Source of the DNA: Amphibiibacter pelophylacis
GTDB taxonomy: Bacteria > Pseudomonadota > Gammaproteobacteria > Burkholderiales > Burkholderiaceae_C
DNA: 64,000 nt
Reading direction: 5' to 3'
NCBI RefSeq assembly: GCF_037688875.1
Contig: NZ_JAWDIE010000001.1
Coordinates: forward strand, 186,001 to 250,000
Shown: positions 52,568 to 63,820 of the stretch, one piece after another
Layout of the letters: every line of letters starts with the position of its first letter
How positions within the stretch are numbered: position 1 is the stretch's first letter
Position numbers and translations under genes: made by a program
The notes under the pieces: generated by a model
The model's input: the letters and a program-made list of their open reading frames with translations, nothing else
Told to the model about the DNA's origin: nothing
The model's database searches: none

Positions 52568-53086
52568 TTATCGCCCAACCGGATTGGCCACGAAACGGCG
52601 GCTGATCCAGTGGTCCAGCGACAGCCAGCCCGGGCCGCGCCAGATGATGAGCAGCAGGATGGTCGCCCAGGTGCCGTGCGTGGGGTAAGCGTCGGGGTAG
52701 ACAAAAATCTCGATCACCGAAGTCATGCCCAGCAGGCCCAGCGCGGCAAAGCGCGACCCGATGCCCAGCAGCAGCATCGTCGAGAAGACGTGTTCGGCGA
52801 TCGCCGCCATCAGCGCGGCCAGCGCCGGGGGCAGCAGCGGCAGCGCGTACTCGGTCTGGAAGAGCGAAATGGCTGAATCCGACAGGTGCGGCCAGCCCAG
52901 CTGGACGCTGCCGCCGATGAGGTCGATGGCGAAGCCCTCGACCTTGGTCTGGCCCGACAGCCAGAACACGGCGGCGATGGAAAAGCGCCCCAGAAAAGCG
53001 ATCAGGCTGTAGGGAATCTGTTCGAAAAGGGCAAAGCAGCGGCGGACCAGCCGCGCCACTGCTGCGGCAGGGGAAGATGAAGTCAT
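52568..53086 (-). CDS. DoxX-family membrane protein of the bufferin operon
   Basis: A 172-residue membrane protein with four helices. LIAFLGRFSIAAVFWLSGQTKVEG (near residues 27-50, cited in part), FQTEYALPLLPPALAALMAAIAEHVFS and LLGIGSRFAALGLLGMTSVIEIFVYP match DoxX/SURF4-like proteins. DoxX genes regularly accompany DUF2282/DUF692 bufferin loci; a role in redox or export of the peptide is speculative. It lies ~35 nt after bufC. Confidence 0.9.
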   Translation of the reverse strand: MTSSSPAAAVARLVRRCFALFEQIPYSLIAFLGRFSIAAVFWLSGQTKVEGFAIDLIGGSVQLGWPHLSDSAISLFQTEYALPLLPPALAALMAAIAEHVFSTMLLLGIGSRFAALGLLGMTSVIEIFVYPDAYPTHGTWATILLLIIWRGPGWLSLDHWISRRFVANPVGR

Positions 53087-53122
53087 GGTGATTCTCGAAA
53101 AAAAGAGAGAAGAAAAAAGCGT

Positions 53123-53914
53123 TCAGTCGTCCGCCAGCAGGGATTCGCGGATCAGCAGGCCCAGCAGGCGCATCAGATCAAAGCTGGGGTCGCCGCTGTA
53201 GCGTTCCAGCAGCTCGCCCAGGGGGCTGCCACCCTGCAGATCGCGCAGGGCCTGCGCGTCGCCAGGGGTGAGGTGCAGCAGGCGCACCGCGCTGCCTTCG
53301 CGCCAGACCAGCGCGTGGGTGTCGGCGGGCTGCGGAGCGGTGACGGCCTCGCCCTCCTGGTGGCTGGCCCAGACAGGCAGCACGTCGTGGTTCAGGCTGA
53401 GCACGCGCAGCGAGGGCTGCAGCGCCAGGCGCAGCAGCGGCAGGCTGTCAGCATCCTGCAGCGCCTGAGCCAGCACCTGCTGCGGCAGCGGCGGGGCGTC
53501 GACCTCGTTGATCACCTGGATCACGGCCAGCTCCAGCCGCGCCAGGTCGGCGATGGCTGCGGCCACATCGTGCGGCAGGGCGTCCGTCTGCGCCGCCAGG
53601 CTCGTCACAAAATCGGGGAACGCGCTGCCATAGTCGGCCATGATGGGCGTGGCCGGCGGGTGGCTGCGCACAAAAGCGCGGGCCAGATCGCGGAACAGAT
53701 CGCTGCCCAGCCAAGCGTGGACGACGGGAAAGCTGTCGGCCACCGCGTCCATCAAGGTCACGATGACGTTGTTGCGGTAAACAGCAAAGCGGTGAGCGGG
53801 GTCGGAGCCGTTCCAGGTTTTCAGGCCTTGGGGCGCGGGCTGCTCGGGGTCCAGCAGGGCCAGGCGCCAGTCGGTCTGGCTTTGTGCGGGGGCCAGGGTC
53901 GCGGACGTGTTCAT
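53123..53914 (-). CDS. bufC: BufC-type DUF2063 protein (MNIO partner)
   Basis: A 263-residue protein. The N-terminal DUF2063 domain reads WRLALLDPEQPAPQGL, HRFAVYRNNVIVTLMDAV, ADSFPVVHAWLGSDLFRDLA and FVRSHPPATPIMADYGSAFPDF. The C-terminal half has a different, winged-helix-like region (GDAQALRDLQGGSPLGELLE). In MNIO systems this partner binds the precursor and presents it to the DUF692 enzyme; the older DNA-binding annotation is probably wrong. ATG overlaps the bufB stop by 4 nt. Confidence 0.9.
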   Translation of the reverse strand: MNTSATLAPAQSQTDWRLALLDPEQPAPQGLKTWNGSDPAHRFAVYRNNVIVTLMDAVADSFPVVHAWLGSDLFRDLARAFVRSHPPATPIMADYGSAFPDFVTSLAAQTDALPHDVAAAIADLARLELAVIQVINEVDAPPLPQQVLAQALQDADSLPLLRLALQPSLRVLSLNHDVLPVWASHQEGEAVTAPQPADTHALVWREGSAVRLLHLTPGDAQALRDLQGGSPLGELLERYSGDPSFDLMRLLGLLIRESLLADD

Positions 53915-54795
53915 ACCGGCACCGCCACAGTCAGCTCGTCCATGATGGACTGCGCACGCTGCGCTTCGCTGTAAAGCACCGACCAGTCGGGCACGTCGTT
54001 GTCCCATTCGATCAGGGTGGGCTGGGGGCCAATCTCTTCGATCACGCGGGCGTAGAGCGACCACACCGCCTCGGCGACCGGCGCGCCGTGGCTGTCGATC
54101 AGCAGGGTCTGACCCAGGCTGTCCTGTTCGGGGAAGTAGCCCGCCAGGTGGATTTCGCCCACCGCAGCCAGCGGCAGCGCGGCCATGTAGGCGGGGATAT
54201 TGCGGCCGTGGTTGACGCAGGAGATGTACGCGTTGTTCACGTCCAGCAGCAGGCCGCAGCCGGTGCGCCGGATGACTTCAGCCATGAAATCGGCCTCGTT
54301 CCAGGTGGACGCGGCAAATTCGACGTAGGTGGCCGGGTTTTCCAGCAGCATGCGGCGGCCCAGCGTGCTTTGCACCTGATCGACGTGGCTGCACACACGC
54401 TCCAGGGTCTGCGCCGTGTAGGGCACGGGCAGCAAGTCATTCAGAAAGGCGTCGTCGTGGGTGGACCACGCCAGATGTTCGGAGAAAGAAGCGGGCTGAT
54501 AGCGGTCCAGCAGTGCGCGCAGGCGCTGCAGGTGGTCCTTTGATAGCCCAGCTTCGGCGCCGATCGACAGGCCCACGCCATGGATCGACAGCGCGTAAGG
54601 CCCCGAGCCGTCCCGCCCGCACAGGCGACCCAGCTGCTCGTGCATCGGGCCACCGGCCACCATGTAGTTCTCGGCGTGCACTTCGAAGAAGCCCAGCTCG
54701 GGGCGCGACGCAAGAATCTCGTCGCCGTGCTGCGGCTTCAGACCCACGCCAGCGCGTGGGGGCAATCCGGAAATGGAGGGGTGCGGGGTATTCAT
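53911..54795 (-). CDS. bufB: BufB-type DUF692 multinuclear iron-dependent oxidase (MNIO)
   Basis: A 294-residue TIM-barrel enzyme. Candidate iron ligands lie in FFEVHAENYM, YALSIHGVGLSIG, FSEHLAWST, LLENPATYV, LLLDVNNAYIS, EIHLAGY and IEWDND, the complete DUF692 pattern. MNIOs modify Cys residues of peptides, forming oxazolone/thioamide or thiooxazole groups. Here the obvious substrates are the two DUF2282 precursors directly upstream (70-nt gap). bufC follows with a 4-nt overlap. Confidence 0.93.
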   Translation of the reverse strand: MNTPHPSISGLPPRAGVGLKPQHGDEILASRPELGFFEVHAENYMVAGGPMHEQLGRLCGRDGSGPYALSIHGVGLSIGAEAGLSKDHLQRLRALLDRYQPASFSEHLAWSTHDDAFLNDLLPVPYTAQTLERVCSHVDQVQSTLGRRMLLENPATYVEFAASTWNEADFMAEVIRRTGCGLLLDVNNAYISCVNHGRNIPAYMAALPLAAVGEIHLAGYFPEQDSLGQTLLIDSHGAPVAEAVWSLYARVIEEIGPQPTLIEWDNDVPDWSVLYSEAQRAQSIMDELTVAVPV

Positions 54796-54864
54796 GGCAG
54801 GGCTCGGGGTCGGACGGTCAACAATCAGACGGTCAGGGAATCAGGCGATCAGACGCTCAAGGGA

Positions 54865-55167
54865 TCAGGACTTGGCCTTGAACTCTTCCAGCTGGCCGAA
54901 ACCGGTGGGCGAGGTCTTGGATTCGGTCTTCACGCAGGTGCCTGCAGGAACCGATTTCCACGAGTTGGCCTGGTAATCGACCTTGGCGGTGCCTGCGCAG
55001 GTGGTGCCCGCGCCAGCCTTGCAGTCGTTCTTGCCTTTCAGCGCGACGCCGTAGCACTTTTCCATTTTGGTGTCAGCGGCGTGGGCGGGAACCTGGGCCA
55101 TGGCCAGGGCGCTGCCCAGGGCGAACAGGACGGCGGCGGAAGCGGTTTTCTGGGTCAGGGTGCTCAT
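54865..55167 (-). CDS. bufA: bufferin precursor (DUF2282), distal copy
   Basis: A 100-residue exported precursor. Signal peptide ~1-30 (ending VPAHA, mature start ADTKMEKCYG). The four conserved cysteines are C38 (EKCYG), C49 (NDC), C57 (TTCAG) and C78 (GTC), the DUF2282 pattern. Bufferins are periplasmic/envelope peptides whose Cys residues are modified by the MNIO and that chelate copper. This copy differs from the neighbouring one by a single residue (V79 instead of L79). Confidence 0.93.
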   Translation of the reverse strand: MSTLTQKTASAAVLFALGSALAMAQVPAHAADTKMEKCYGVALKGKNDCKAGAGTTCAGTAKVDYQANSWKSVPAGTCVKTESKTSPTGFGQLEEFKAKS

Positions 55168-55241
55168 GATGGTTTCTTTCTTAAGGGGTTGAAAAATCAG
55201 GATGTTTGAAATGAATACGGGGAAATCAGCAGCTCAAGGGA

Positions 55242-55544
55242 TCAGGACTTGGCCTTGAACTCTTCCAGCTGGCCGAAACCGGTGGGCGAGGTTTTGGATT
55301 CGGTCTTCAGGCAGGTGCCAGCGGGAACCGATTTCCACGAATTGGCCTGGTAATCGACCTTGGCGGTGCCCGCGCAGGTGGTGCCAGCGCCAGCCTTGCA
55401 GTCGTTCTTGCCCTTCAGCGCGACGCCGTAGCACTTTTCCATTTTGGTGTCAGCGGCGTGGGCGGGAACCTGGGCCATGGCCAGGGCGCTGCCCAGGGCG
55501 AACAGGACGGCGGCGGAAGCGGTTTTCTGGGTCAGGGTGCTCAT
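55242..55544 (-). CDS. bufA: bufferin precursor (DUF2282), proximal copy
   Basis: A 100-residue precursor nearly identical to the next gene: the same signal peptide and the same four cysteines (38, 49, 57, 78), with L79 in place of V79. It is the first gene of the operon. A purine-rich AAGAAAG ribosome binding site precedes the ATG, shared by both copies. The two copies differ at about eight nucleotides, all in the downstream two-thirds of the gene. Confidence 0.93.
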   Translation of the reverse strand: MSTLTQKTASAAVLFALGSALAMAQVPAHAADTKMEKCYGVALKGKNDCKAGAGTTCAGTAKVDYQANSWKSVPAGTCLKTESKTSPTGFGQLEEFKAKS

Positions 55545-55900
55545 GATGGTTTCTTTCTTGAAAGGGCCGGACGCTGTGAAATGCAGTTCCTGGCGGAGGG
55601 GTTATCGGGAAAAATCAAAGCAGAACAATCTGTCTCGCCCCCTTTTGACGCAGCAGCGCGCCGGTTCTTACAGCCTTTTTCAAAAAAAGCTGAAATTTTT
55701 TCAATCCCCATTCGCCACCCCTTCCGCCGCACCCTCACAGCCCCCTGCCAGACCGGCATTGGCCACGCCGTTCTCCCCCGATGACAGCGCGGTGTCAGGC
55801 CCTGGCAAGAACTTGCGCCAGAATGTGTGCAGAACAACGCCCGGGCCGCGGTCCGGGCCCCTGACAAGCCCGTAGAGACGACGTAGAGACGAGGTCATTC
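55545..55900. promoter_or_regulatory. divergent intergenic region, bufferin operon / acyl-CoA carboxylase operon
   Basis: A 356-nt gap without a gene. For the minus-strand bufA, GTTATC (55601-55606, reading GATAAC) and GAACAA (55623-55628, reading TTGTTC) sit 16 nt apart and could be -10/-35 elements. An AT-rich imperfect hairpin (CAGC...GCTG, 55671-55692) lies upstream. On the carboxylase side are a GCCCGG/CCGGGC stem (55839-55858) and a perfect tandem 11-bp repeat CGTAGAGACGA at 55871-55892. GAGG follows 6 nt before the pccB ATG. Confidence 0.4.
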
Positions 55901-57433
<1,533 letters not shown>

Positions 57434-57445
57434 TCGGATGGCCAC

Positions 57446-57754
57446 ATGAGCAAAGCCCCACCCAAAGCCCAGGTGGCCGCTGAGGCGCAGCGCCTGACCG
57501 ACATCCCCAACATCGGGGTGTCGCTGGCGGCCGATCTGCGGGGCATTGGCATAGACACGCCGCAGCAGGTGCGCGACATGGATCCGCGGGCCGCCTACGA
57601 GCGCCTGCGCGGTCCCATGGGGCGGCGCCACGACCCCTGCGTGCTCGACGTTTTTCTGGCCGCCCATGACTTCATGAATGGCGGTCCCCGCCAGCCCTGG
57701 TGGCATTTCACGGCGCAGCGCAAGGCGCTGATGGCTCAATTTTCTAGCATCTGA
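57446..57754 (+). CDS. helix-hairpin-helix small protein (Cdd1 / pathogenicity-locus type)
   Basis: A 102-residue protein with an HhH-like segment LTDIPNIGVSLAADLRGIG (residues ~17-35) followed by IDTPQQVRDMDPRAAYERLRGPMG and a PWWHFTAQRKAL end. The pattern matches the Cdd1/pathogenicity-locus domain family related to TfoX C-terminal domains. It sits between the two carboxylase subunit genes, 12 nt after pccB and 9 nt before pccA. Its function is unknown and its position has no obvious biochemical explanation. Confidence 0.82.
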   Translation: MSKAPPKAQVAAEAQRLTDIPNIGVSLAADLRGIGIDTPQQVRDMDPRAAYERLRGPMGRRHDPCVLDVFLAAHDFMNGGPRQPWWHFTAQRKALMAQFSSI

Positions 57755-57763
57755 GGCACCCCC

Positions 57764-60288
<2,525 letters not shown>

Positions 60289-60312
60289 CTTGGGTCGCAG
60301 CCCTGAGGCGGT

Positions 60313-60349
60313 ATTTACATTGTCAATACAACAGGGCATCATTGAATGC
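60313..60349 (+). promoter_or_regulatory. candidate promoter/operator of the brnTA pair
   Basis: The gap before brnT is AT-rich. TTTACA (60314-60319) and CATCAT (60337-60342) are 17 nt apart, a weak -35/-10 pair. TTGT-CAAT-ACAA (60320-60331) between them is a short inverted repeat that could be an antitoxin operator. The transcript would be almost leaderless. Confidence 0.3.
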
Positions 60350-60649
60350 ATGGATACCCACTTCCACCTGAACGGGGCCGATTTTGTCTGGGACACGCAC
60401 AAAGCCGCCAGCAATGCGATCAAGCACGGGGGTGTGACGTTCGAGCAGGCAGCTTCGGTCTTTTTTGATCCGTTTCTGCGGCTGGTGGATGCCTCACGCA
60501 ACGACGAGGCGCGCGACGCGGTCGTGGGCTTTGATGCCCAGTCCCGCCTGCTGTTTGTGGTGCATGTCCAGATGGACGATGCGTTCATCCGCATCATCTC
60601 GGCCCGCAAGGCCACTGCGCTGGAGCGACGTGAACATGAGCATTCCTGA
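60350..60649 (+). CDS. brnT: BrnT-family toxin
   Basis: A 99-residue toxin of type II. The BrnT core is FVWDTHKAASNAIKHGGVTFEQA (cited in part), VFFDPFLRLVDASRNDEARD and IRIISARKATALERREHE, the latter being the conserved RxISARxAxxxER motif at the end. It inhibits growth by RNase-like activity on mRNA. ATG 60350 gives a family-like N-terminus. It overlaps the antitoxin gene by 14 nt. Confidence 0.88.
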   Translation: MDTHFHLNGADFVWDTHKAASNAIKHGGVTFEQAASVFFDPFLRLVDASRNDEARDAVVGFDAQSRLLFVVHVQMDDAFIRIISARKATALERREHEHS

Positions 60650-60932
60650 CACCCTCAAAACCAGACTGGACAAAAACCGCGCCATGATCTCGATCACTGT
60701 GCGCGTGCCGGTCGACGTGATCGACTCCATGAAAGCCATTGCGCCCCAGCGCGGCATGGCAGGTTATCAGACGCTGCTCAAATCCTATCTGAGCGAAGGG
60801 CTGCGGCGGGATGAAGCCCTGTTTGCGGTTAGCGACACGCAGATGCGCCTTCTGGCGGCCTTAAGGCGCCGGGGCGTTCCGCAGGAGCTGCTGGATGAAG
60901 TGGTTCAGGAAGCCTCGGGGGAGGGCGCTTGA
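60636..60932 (+). CDS. brnA: BrnA-type antitoxin
   Basis: A 98-residue protein with a ribbon-helix-helix-like C-terminal half: ISITVRVPVDVIDSMKAIAP, GMAGYQTLLKSYLSEGLRRDEA. It starts inside the brnT 3' end (14-nt overlap), giving the usual brnT-brnA order. It would neutralise the toxin and repress the operon through the short inverted repeat upstream. The family assignment follows mainly from the partner and the RHH layout. Confidence 0.8.
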   Translation: MSIPDTLKTRLDKNRAMISITVRVPVDVIDSMKAIAPQRGMAGYQTLLKSYLSEGLRRDEALFAVSDTQMRLLAALRRRGVPQELLDEVVQEASGEGA

Positions 60933-62104
60933 GCCTCGGTACGGCATATCCGCAGATTTCACGCCGCACTTTGCTCGGCCTGGCCCTCGCCAGCGCCACC
61001 ACGGCCCTGGCCGGATGCGCCCTGCATCGCCCGGACAGTACGGCGTCCGGGACGCCCGAACGGCCCGCGCTGCCTTCTGGCTGGCGGCTGCTGGGCAGCA
61101 GTTCGGCGCGGCCCGGGCTGGTGGTGGATGGCACGCCCGTGGGCGGGCTGTCGGGGCTGGATTACAACCCCATCACTGGCCTGTGGTGGGCGCTGAGTGA
61201 CGACCGCTCGCAGCGCGCCCCGGCGCGGCTCTACACCTTCGATCTGGCCCTGAATCCGCATGGCGTGGCCGCACCGCAGTTTCGCCAGATGATTGCGCTG
61301 CGCCAGCCGGACGGGCGGCTCTATCCGGGACCGTCGGGCTGGCAGGGGCGGGCGCGCAGCGGCCCCATCCCCGATCCGGAAGGATTGCGCCTGCTCCCTG
61401 GCACCGATCTGCTGGTCTGGACCAGCGAGGGCGACATCGATCGCGGCGAGCCGCCCGCCCTGACGCTGACGCGCCGCGATGGCCGCGCCGTGGACGAGCT
61501 GCCGCTGCCCGCCGAGCTGGTCACGATGGCCCAGGGCGTTGGCCCGCGCAACAACCAGACGCTGGAAGGCCTGGCGCTGGTGCCAGGCACGCGCCAGCTC
61601 TGGCTGGGCATGGAAGGCGCCCTGAAGCAGGATGGTGATCTGCGCCGCTTCACCCGCTACGACCTGGACGGCCGCCGCGCCATCGCCCAGCGCGCTTACG
61701 CCCTGAGCGAAGGGCCGCACGGCTTTGGTCGCGCCTTTATCGGCGTCAGCGAGCTGCTGGCCTGGGGGCCGCATCACCTGCTGGTGCTGGAGCGCGCGTT
61801 CAGCATCACCCGAGGCTTTGAAGTGCGCCTGGTGCTGGCCGATACGCGCACCGGCAGCGACACGCTGGGCCAGCTGCGGCTGGATCCCAGGCAGATACAG
61901 CCCATGCGCAGCACGGTGCTGGTCGATTTCGGCCAGATCACCGGGGCGGCCCTGCCGCGCATCGACAATCTGGAAGGCATGGCCTGGGGGCCGACGCTGC
62001 CCACGGGCGAGCGCACGCTGGTGCTCATCGCCGACGACAATTTCCTGGCCCTGCAGCAGACCCAGTGCGTGGCGCTGGTGCTGCCGGCGGGCGATCCGGC
62101 CTGA
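60929..62104 (+). CDS. phytase-like (esterase-like activity of phytase) exported lipoprotein
   Basis: A 391-residue protein. N-terminus ISRRTLLGLALASATTALAG followed by Cys: a twin-Arg-containing signal with a lipobox, so probably an exported lipoprotein. The beta-propeller-like domain shows LSGLDYNPITGLWWALSDDRS, IPDPEGLRLLP, NNQTLEGLALVPGTRQLWLG and IDNLEGMAWGP, all typical of esterase-like activity of phytase proteins. The TTG start overlaps the brnA stop and is preceded by a strong GGGGGAGGG ribosome binding site; no ATG or GTG is available before the signal. Substrate unknown. Confidence 0.85.
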   Translation: MSLGTAYPQISRRTLLGLALASATTALAGCALHRPDSTASGTPERPALPSGWRLLGSSSARPGLVVDGTPVGGLSGLDYNPITGLWWALSDDRSQRAPARLYTFDLALNPHGVAAPQFRQMIALRQPDGRLYPGPSGWQGRARSGPIPDPEGLRLLPGTDLLVWTSEGDIDRGEPPALTLTRRDGRAVDELPLPAELVTMAQGVGPRNNQTLEGLALVPGTRQLWLGMEGALKQDGDLRRFTRYDLDGRRAIAQRAYALSEGPHGFGRAFIGVSELLAWGPHHLLVLERAFSITRGFEVRLVLADTRTGSDTLGQLRLDPRQIQPMRSTVLVDFGQITGAALPRIDNLEGMAWGPTLPTGERTLVLIADDNFLALQQTQCVALVLPAGDPA

Positions 62105-62127
62105 TCATCTTTTCTGCTGGGGCTGAC

Positions 62128-63795
62128 ATGGACTCTGCCGCGCACTTTGACCACATCATCATCGGGGCCGGAACGGCCGGCTGCCTGCTGGCCAACCGCC
62201 TGAGCCGCGATCCGGCGCGCCGCGTGCTGCTGATCGAAGCGGGCGGCCCGGACCGCTCGCCCTGGATTCACATCCCGGTGGGCTACCTGTACTGCATCGG
62301 CCACCCGGCCACCGACTGGCGCTTCCAGACCGCCGCCGAACCGGGCCTGAACGGCCGCCGTCTGCGCTACCCGCGCGGGCGCACGCTGGGCGGCTGCAGC
62401 AGCATCAACGGCATGATTTACATGCGCGGCCAGCGCGAGGATTACGACGGCTGGGCCGACGCCACGGGCGACGATGCCTGGCGCTGGGACAACTGCCTGC
62501 CGCACTTCATCGCGCACGAGGACCACTGGCGCCTGCAGGCCGCCGACCCGGGCCTGACGGGCGCGGCGCTGGACGGCTTTCTGCGCGCCCACGGCCAGGA
62601 TGGCGAGTGGAAAGTCAGCCGCCAGCGCCTGCGCTGGGACATTCTGGACGCCTACGCGCAGGCCTGCGAGCAGGCGGGCATCGCGCCCACGCCCGATTTC
62701 AACCAGGGCAGCAACGCGGGCGTGGGCTATTTCGAGGTCAACCAGCACCGGGGCTGGCGCTGGAACACGGCCAAGGCCTTTCTGCGCCCGGCGCGGCACC
62801 GGCGCAATCTCACCGTCTGGACGGGGGCGCATGTGGAATCGCTCATTGTGGCGCCGGACAGCGGCGGGGGCTGGCACTGCAGCGGCGTGCAGGTGCGTCA
62901 GGCCCAGGGGCGCACCGCGCTGACGGCGGCGCAGGGCGTCATCCTGTCGGCGGGGGCGGTGGCCACACCACAGATTTTGCAGGCCTCGGGCCTGGGGCCG
63001 GGCGATCTGCTGCAGCGCCTGGGCATACCGGTGCGGCAGGATATGCCCGGTGTGGGCGCCAACCTGCAGGATCATCTGCAGATCCGCACGGTGTTTGGCG
63101 TCTCGGGCGCACGCACGCTCAACACGCTGGCGAACTCCTGGCTGGGGCGCGCGCGCATTGCGCTCGAATACGCTCTGACGCGATCCGGCCCGATGAGCAT
63201 GGCGCCCAGCCAGCTCGGCGCTTTTGCCTGCACCTCGGGCGCGCACGTGCGGCCCAATGTGCAGTTTCATGTGCAGCCGCTGTCGCTGGATGCGTTTGGC
63301 GAGCCGCTGCACCGTTTCCCGGCGATCACCGCCAGCGTCTGCAACCTTCGCCCGACCAGCCGCGGCCACATCCGCCTGCGCCAGCCGGGCACCGACCACG
63401 AGCCCGAGATCGCCCCCAGCTACCTGGCCACCGGGGAAGACCGCCAGGTCGCGCTGGAGAGCCTGGCGCTGGTCCGGCGCATCGCCGCGCAGCCTGCGCT
63501 GGCGCCCTACGCCCCGCGCGAGATCAAGCCCGGCACCGATCTTCAGGATGAAGCCGACCTGCTGCGCGCCATCGGCGATATCGCCAGCACCATCTTTCAC
63601 CCCGTCGGCACCGCCCGCATGGGCCGCGACGGCGACCCGCAGGCGGTGCTCGACAGTCGCCTGCGCGTGCGCGGTGTGCGCGGCCTGCGCGTGGTGGATG
63701 CCAGCGTCATGCCCACCATCACCAGCGGCAACACCAACAGCCCCGTGCTGATGCTGGCGGAGAAGGCCGCAGGCTGGATGCTGGCGGAGCGCTGA
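62128..63795 (+). CDS. GMC-family FAD-dependent oxidoreductase
   Basis: A 555-residue flavoenzyme. The dinucleotide motif is DHIIIGAGTAGCLLANRLSRD (residues ~8-28, cited in part). The GMC signature 1 region is YPRGRTLGGCSSINGMIYMRG near 80-100. Signature 2 is GAVATPQILQASGLGPGDLL near 275-295. The C-terminal active-site end is TIFHPVGTARMGRDGD then SVMPTITSGNTNSPVLMLAEK. It resembles choline/alcohol dehydrogenases; the substrate alcohol is not identifiable. It follows the phytase-like gene by ~23 nt. Confidence 0.93.
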   Translation: MDSAAHFDHIIIGAGTAGCLLANRLSRDPARRVLLIEAGGPDRSPWIHIPVGYLYCIGHPATDWRFQTAAEPGLNGRRLRYPRGRTLGGCSSINGMIYMRGQREDYDGWADATGDDAWRWDNCLPHFIAHEDHWRLQAADPGLTGAALDGFLRAHGQDGEWKVSRQRLRWDILDAYAQACEQAGIAPTPDFNQGSNAGVGYFEVNQHRGWRWNTAKAFLRPARHRRNLTVWTGAHVESLIVAPDSGGGWHCSGVQVRQAQGRTALTAAQGVILSAGAVATPQILQASGLGPGDLLQRLGIPVRQDMPGVGANLQDHLQIRTVFGVSGARTLNTLANSWLGRARIALEYALTRSGPMSMAPSQLGAFACTSGAHVRPNVQFHVQPLSLDAFGEPLHRFPAITASVCNLRPTSRGHIRLRQPGTDHEPEIAPSYLATGEDRQVALESLALVRRIAAQPALAPYAPREIKPGTDLQDEADLLRAIGDIASTIFHPVGTARMGRDGDPQAVLDSRLRVRGVRGLRVVDASVMPTITSGNTNSPVLMLAEKAAGWMLAER

Positions 63796-63820
63796 TCGCT
63801 TGCCGTTAAAGTCTGGCCCC

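Larger units (their letters stand above)
54851..55559 (-). repeat. tandem duplication containing the two bufA genes
   Basis: Two ~330-bp units (about 54851-55182 and 55228-55559), 377 bp apart start to start, each holding one bufA gene, its ribosome binding site and ~14 bp after the stop (CTCAAGGGATCAG). The segment 55037-55182 is identical to 55414-55559 (146 bp), while the rest has about eight substitutions. Confidence 0.9.

Noticed and set aside
54805..54858. Short ATCAGACGG/ATCAGGCG-like repeats downstream of the distal bufA as a CRISPR or REP array.
   Set aside because: Units are only ~8-10 bp, irregular and degenerate, with no spacer structure.
55570..55590. GGAAC...CGTC on the minus strand upstream of bufA as an ECF promoter.
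   Set aside because: The two elements are only 12 nt apart, too close for the ~16-nt spacing of ECF promoters.
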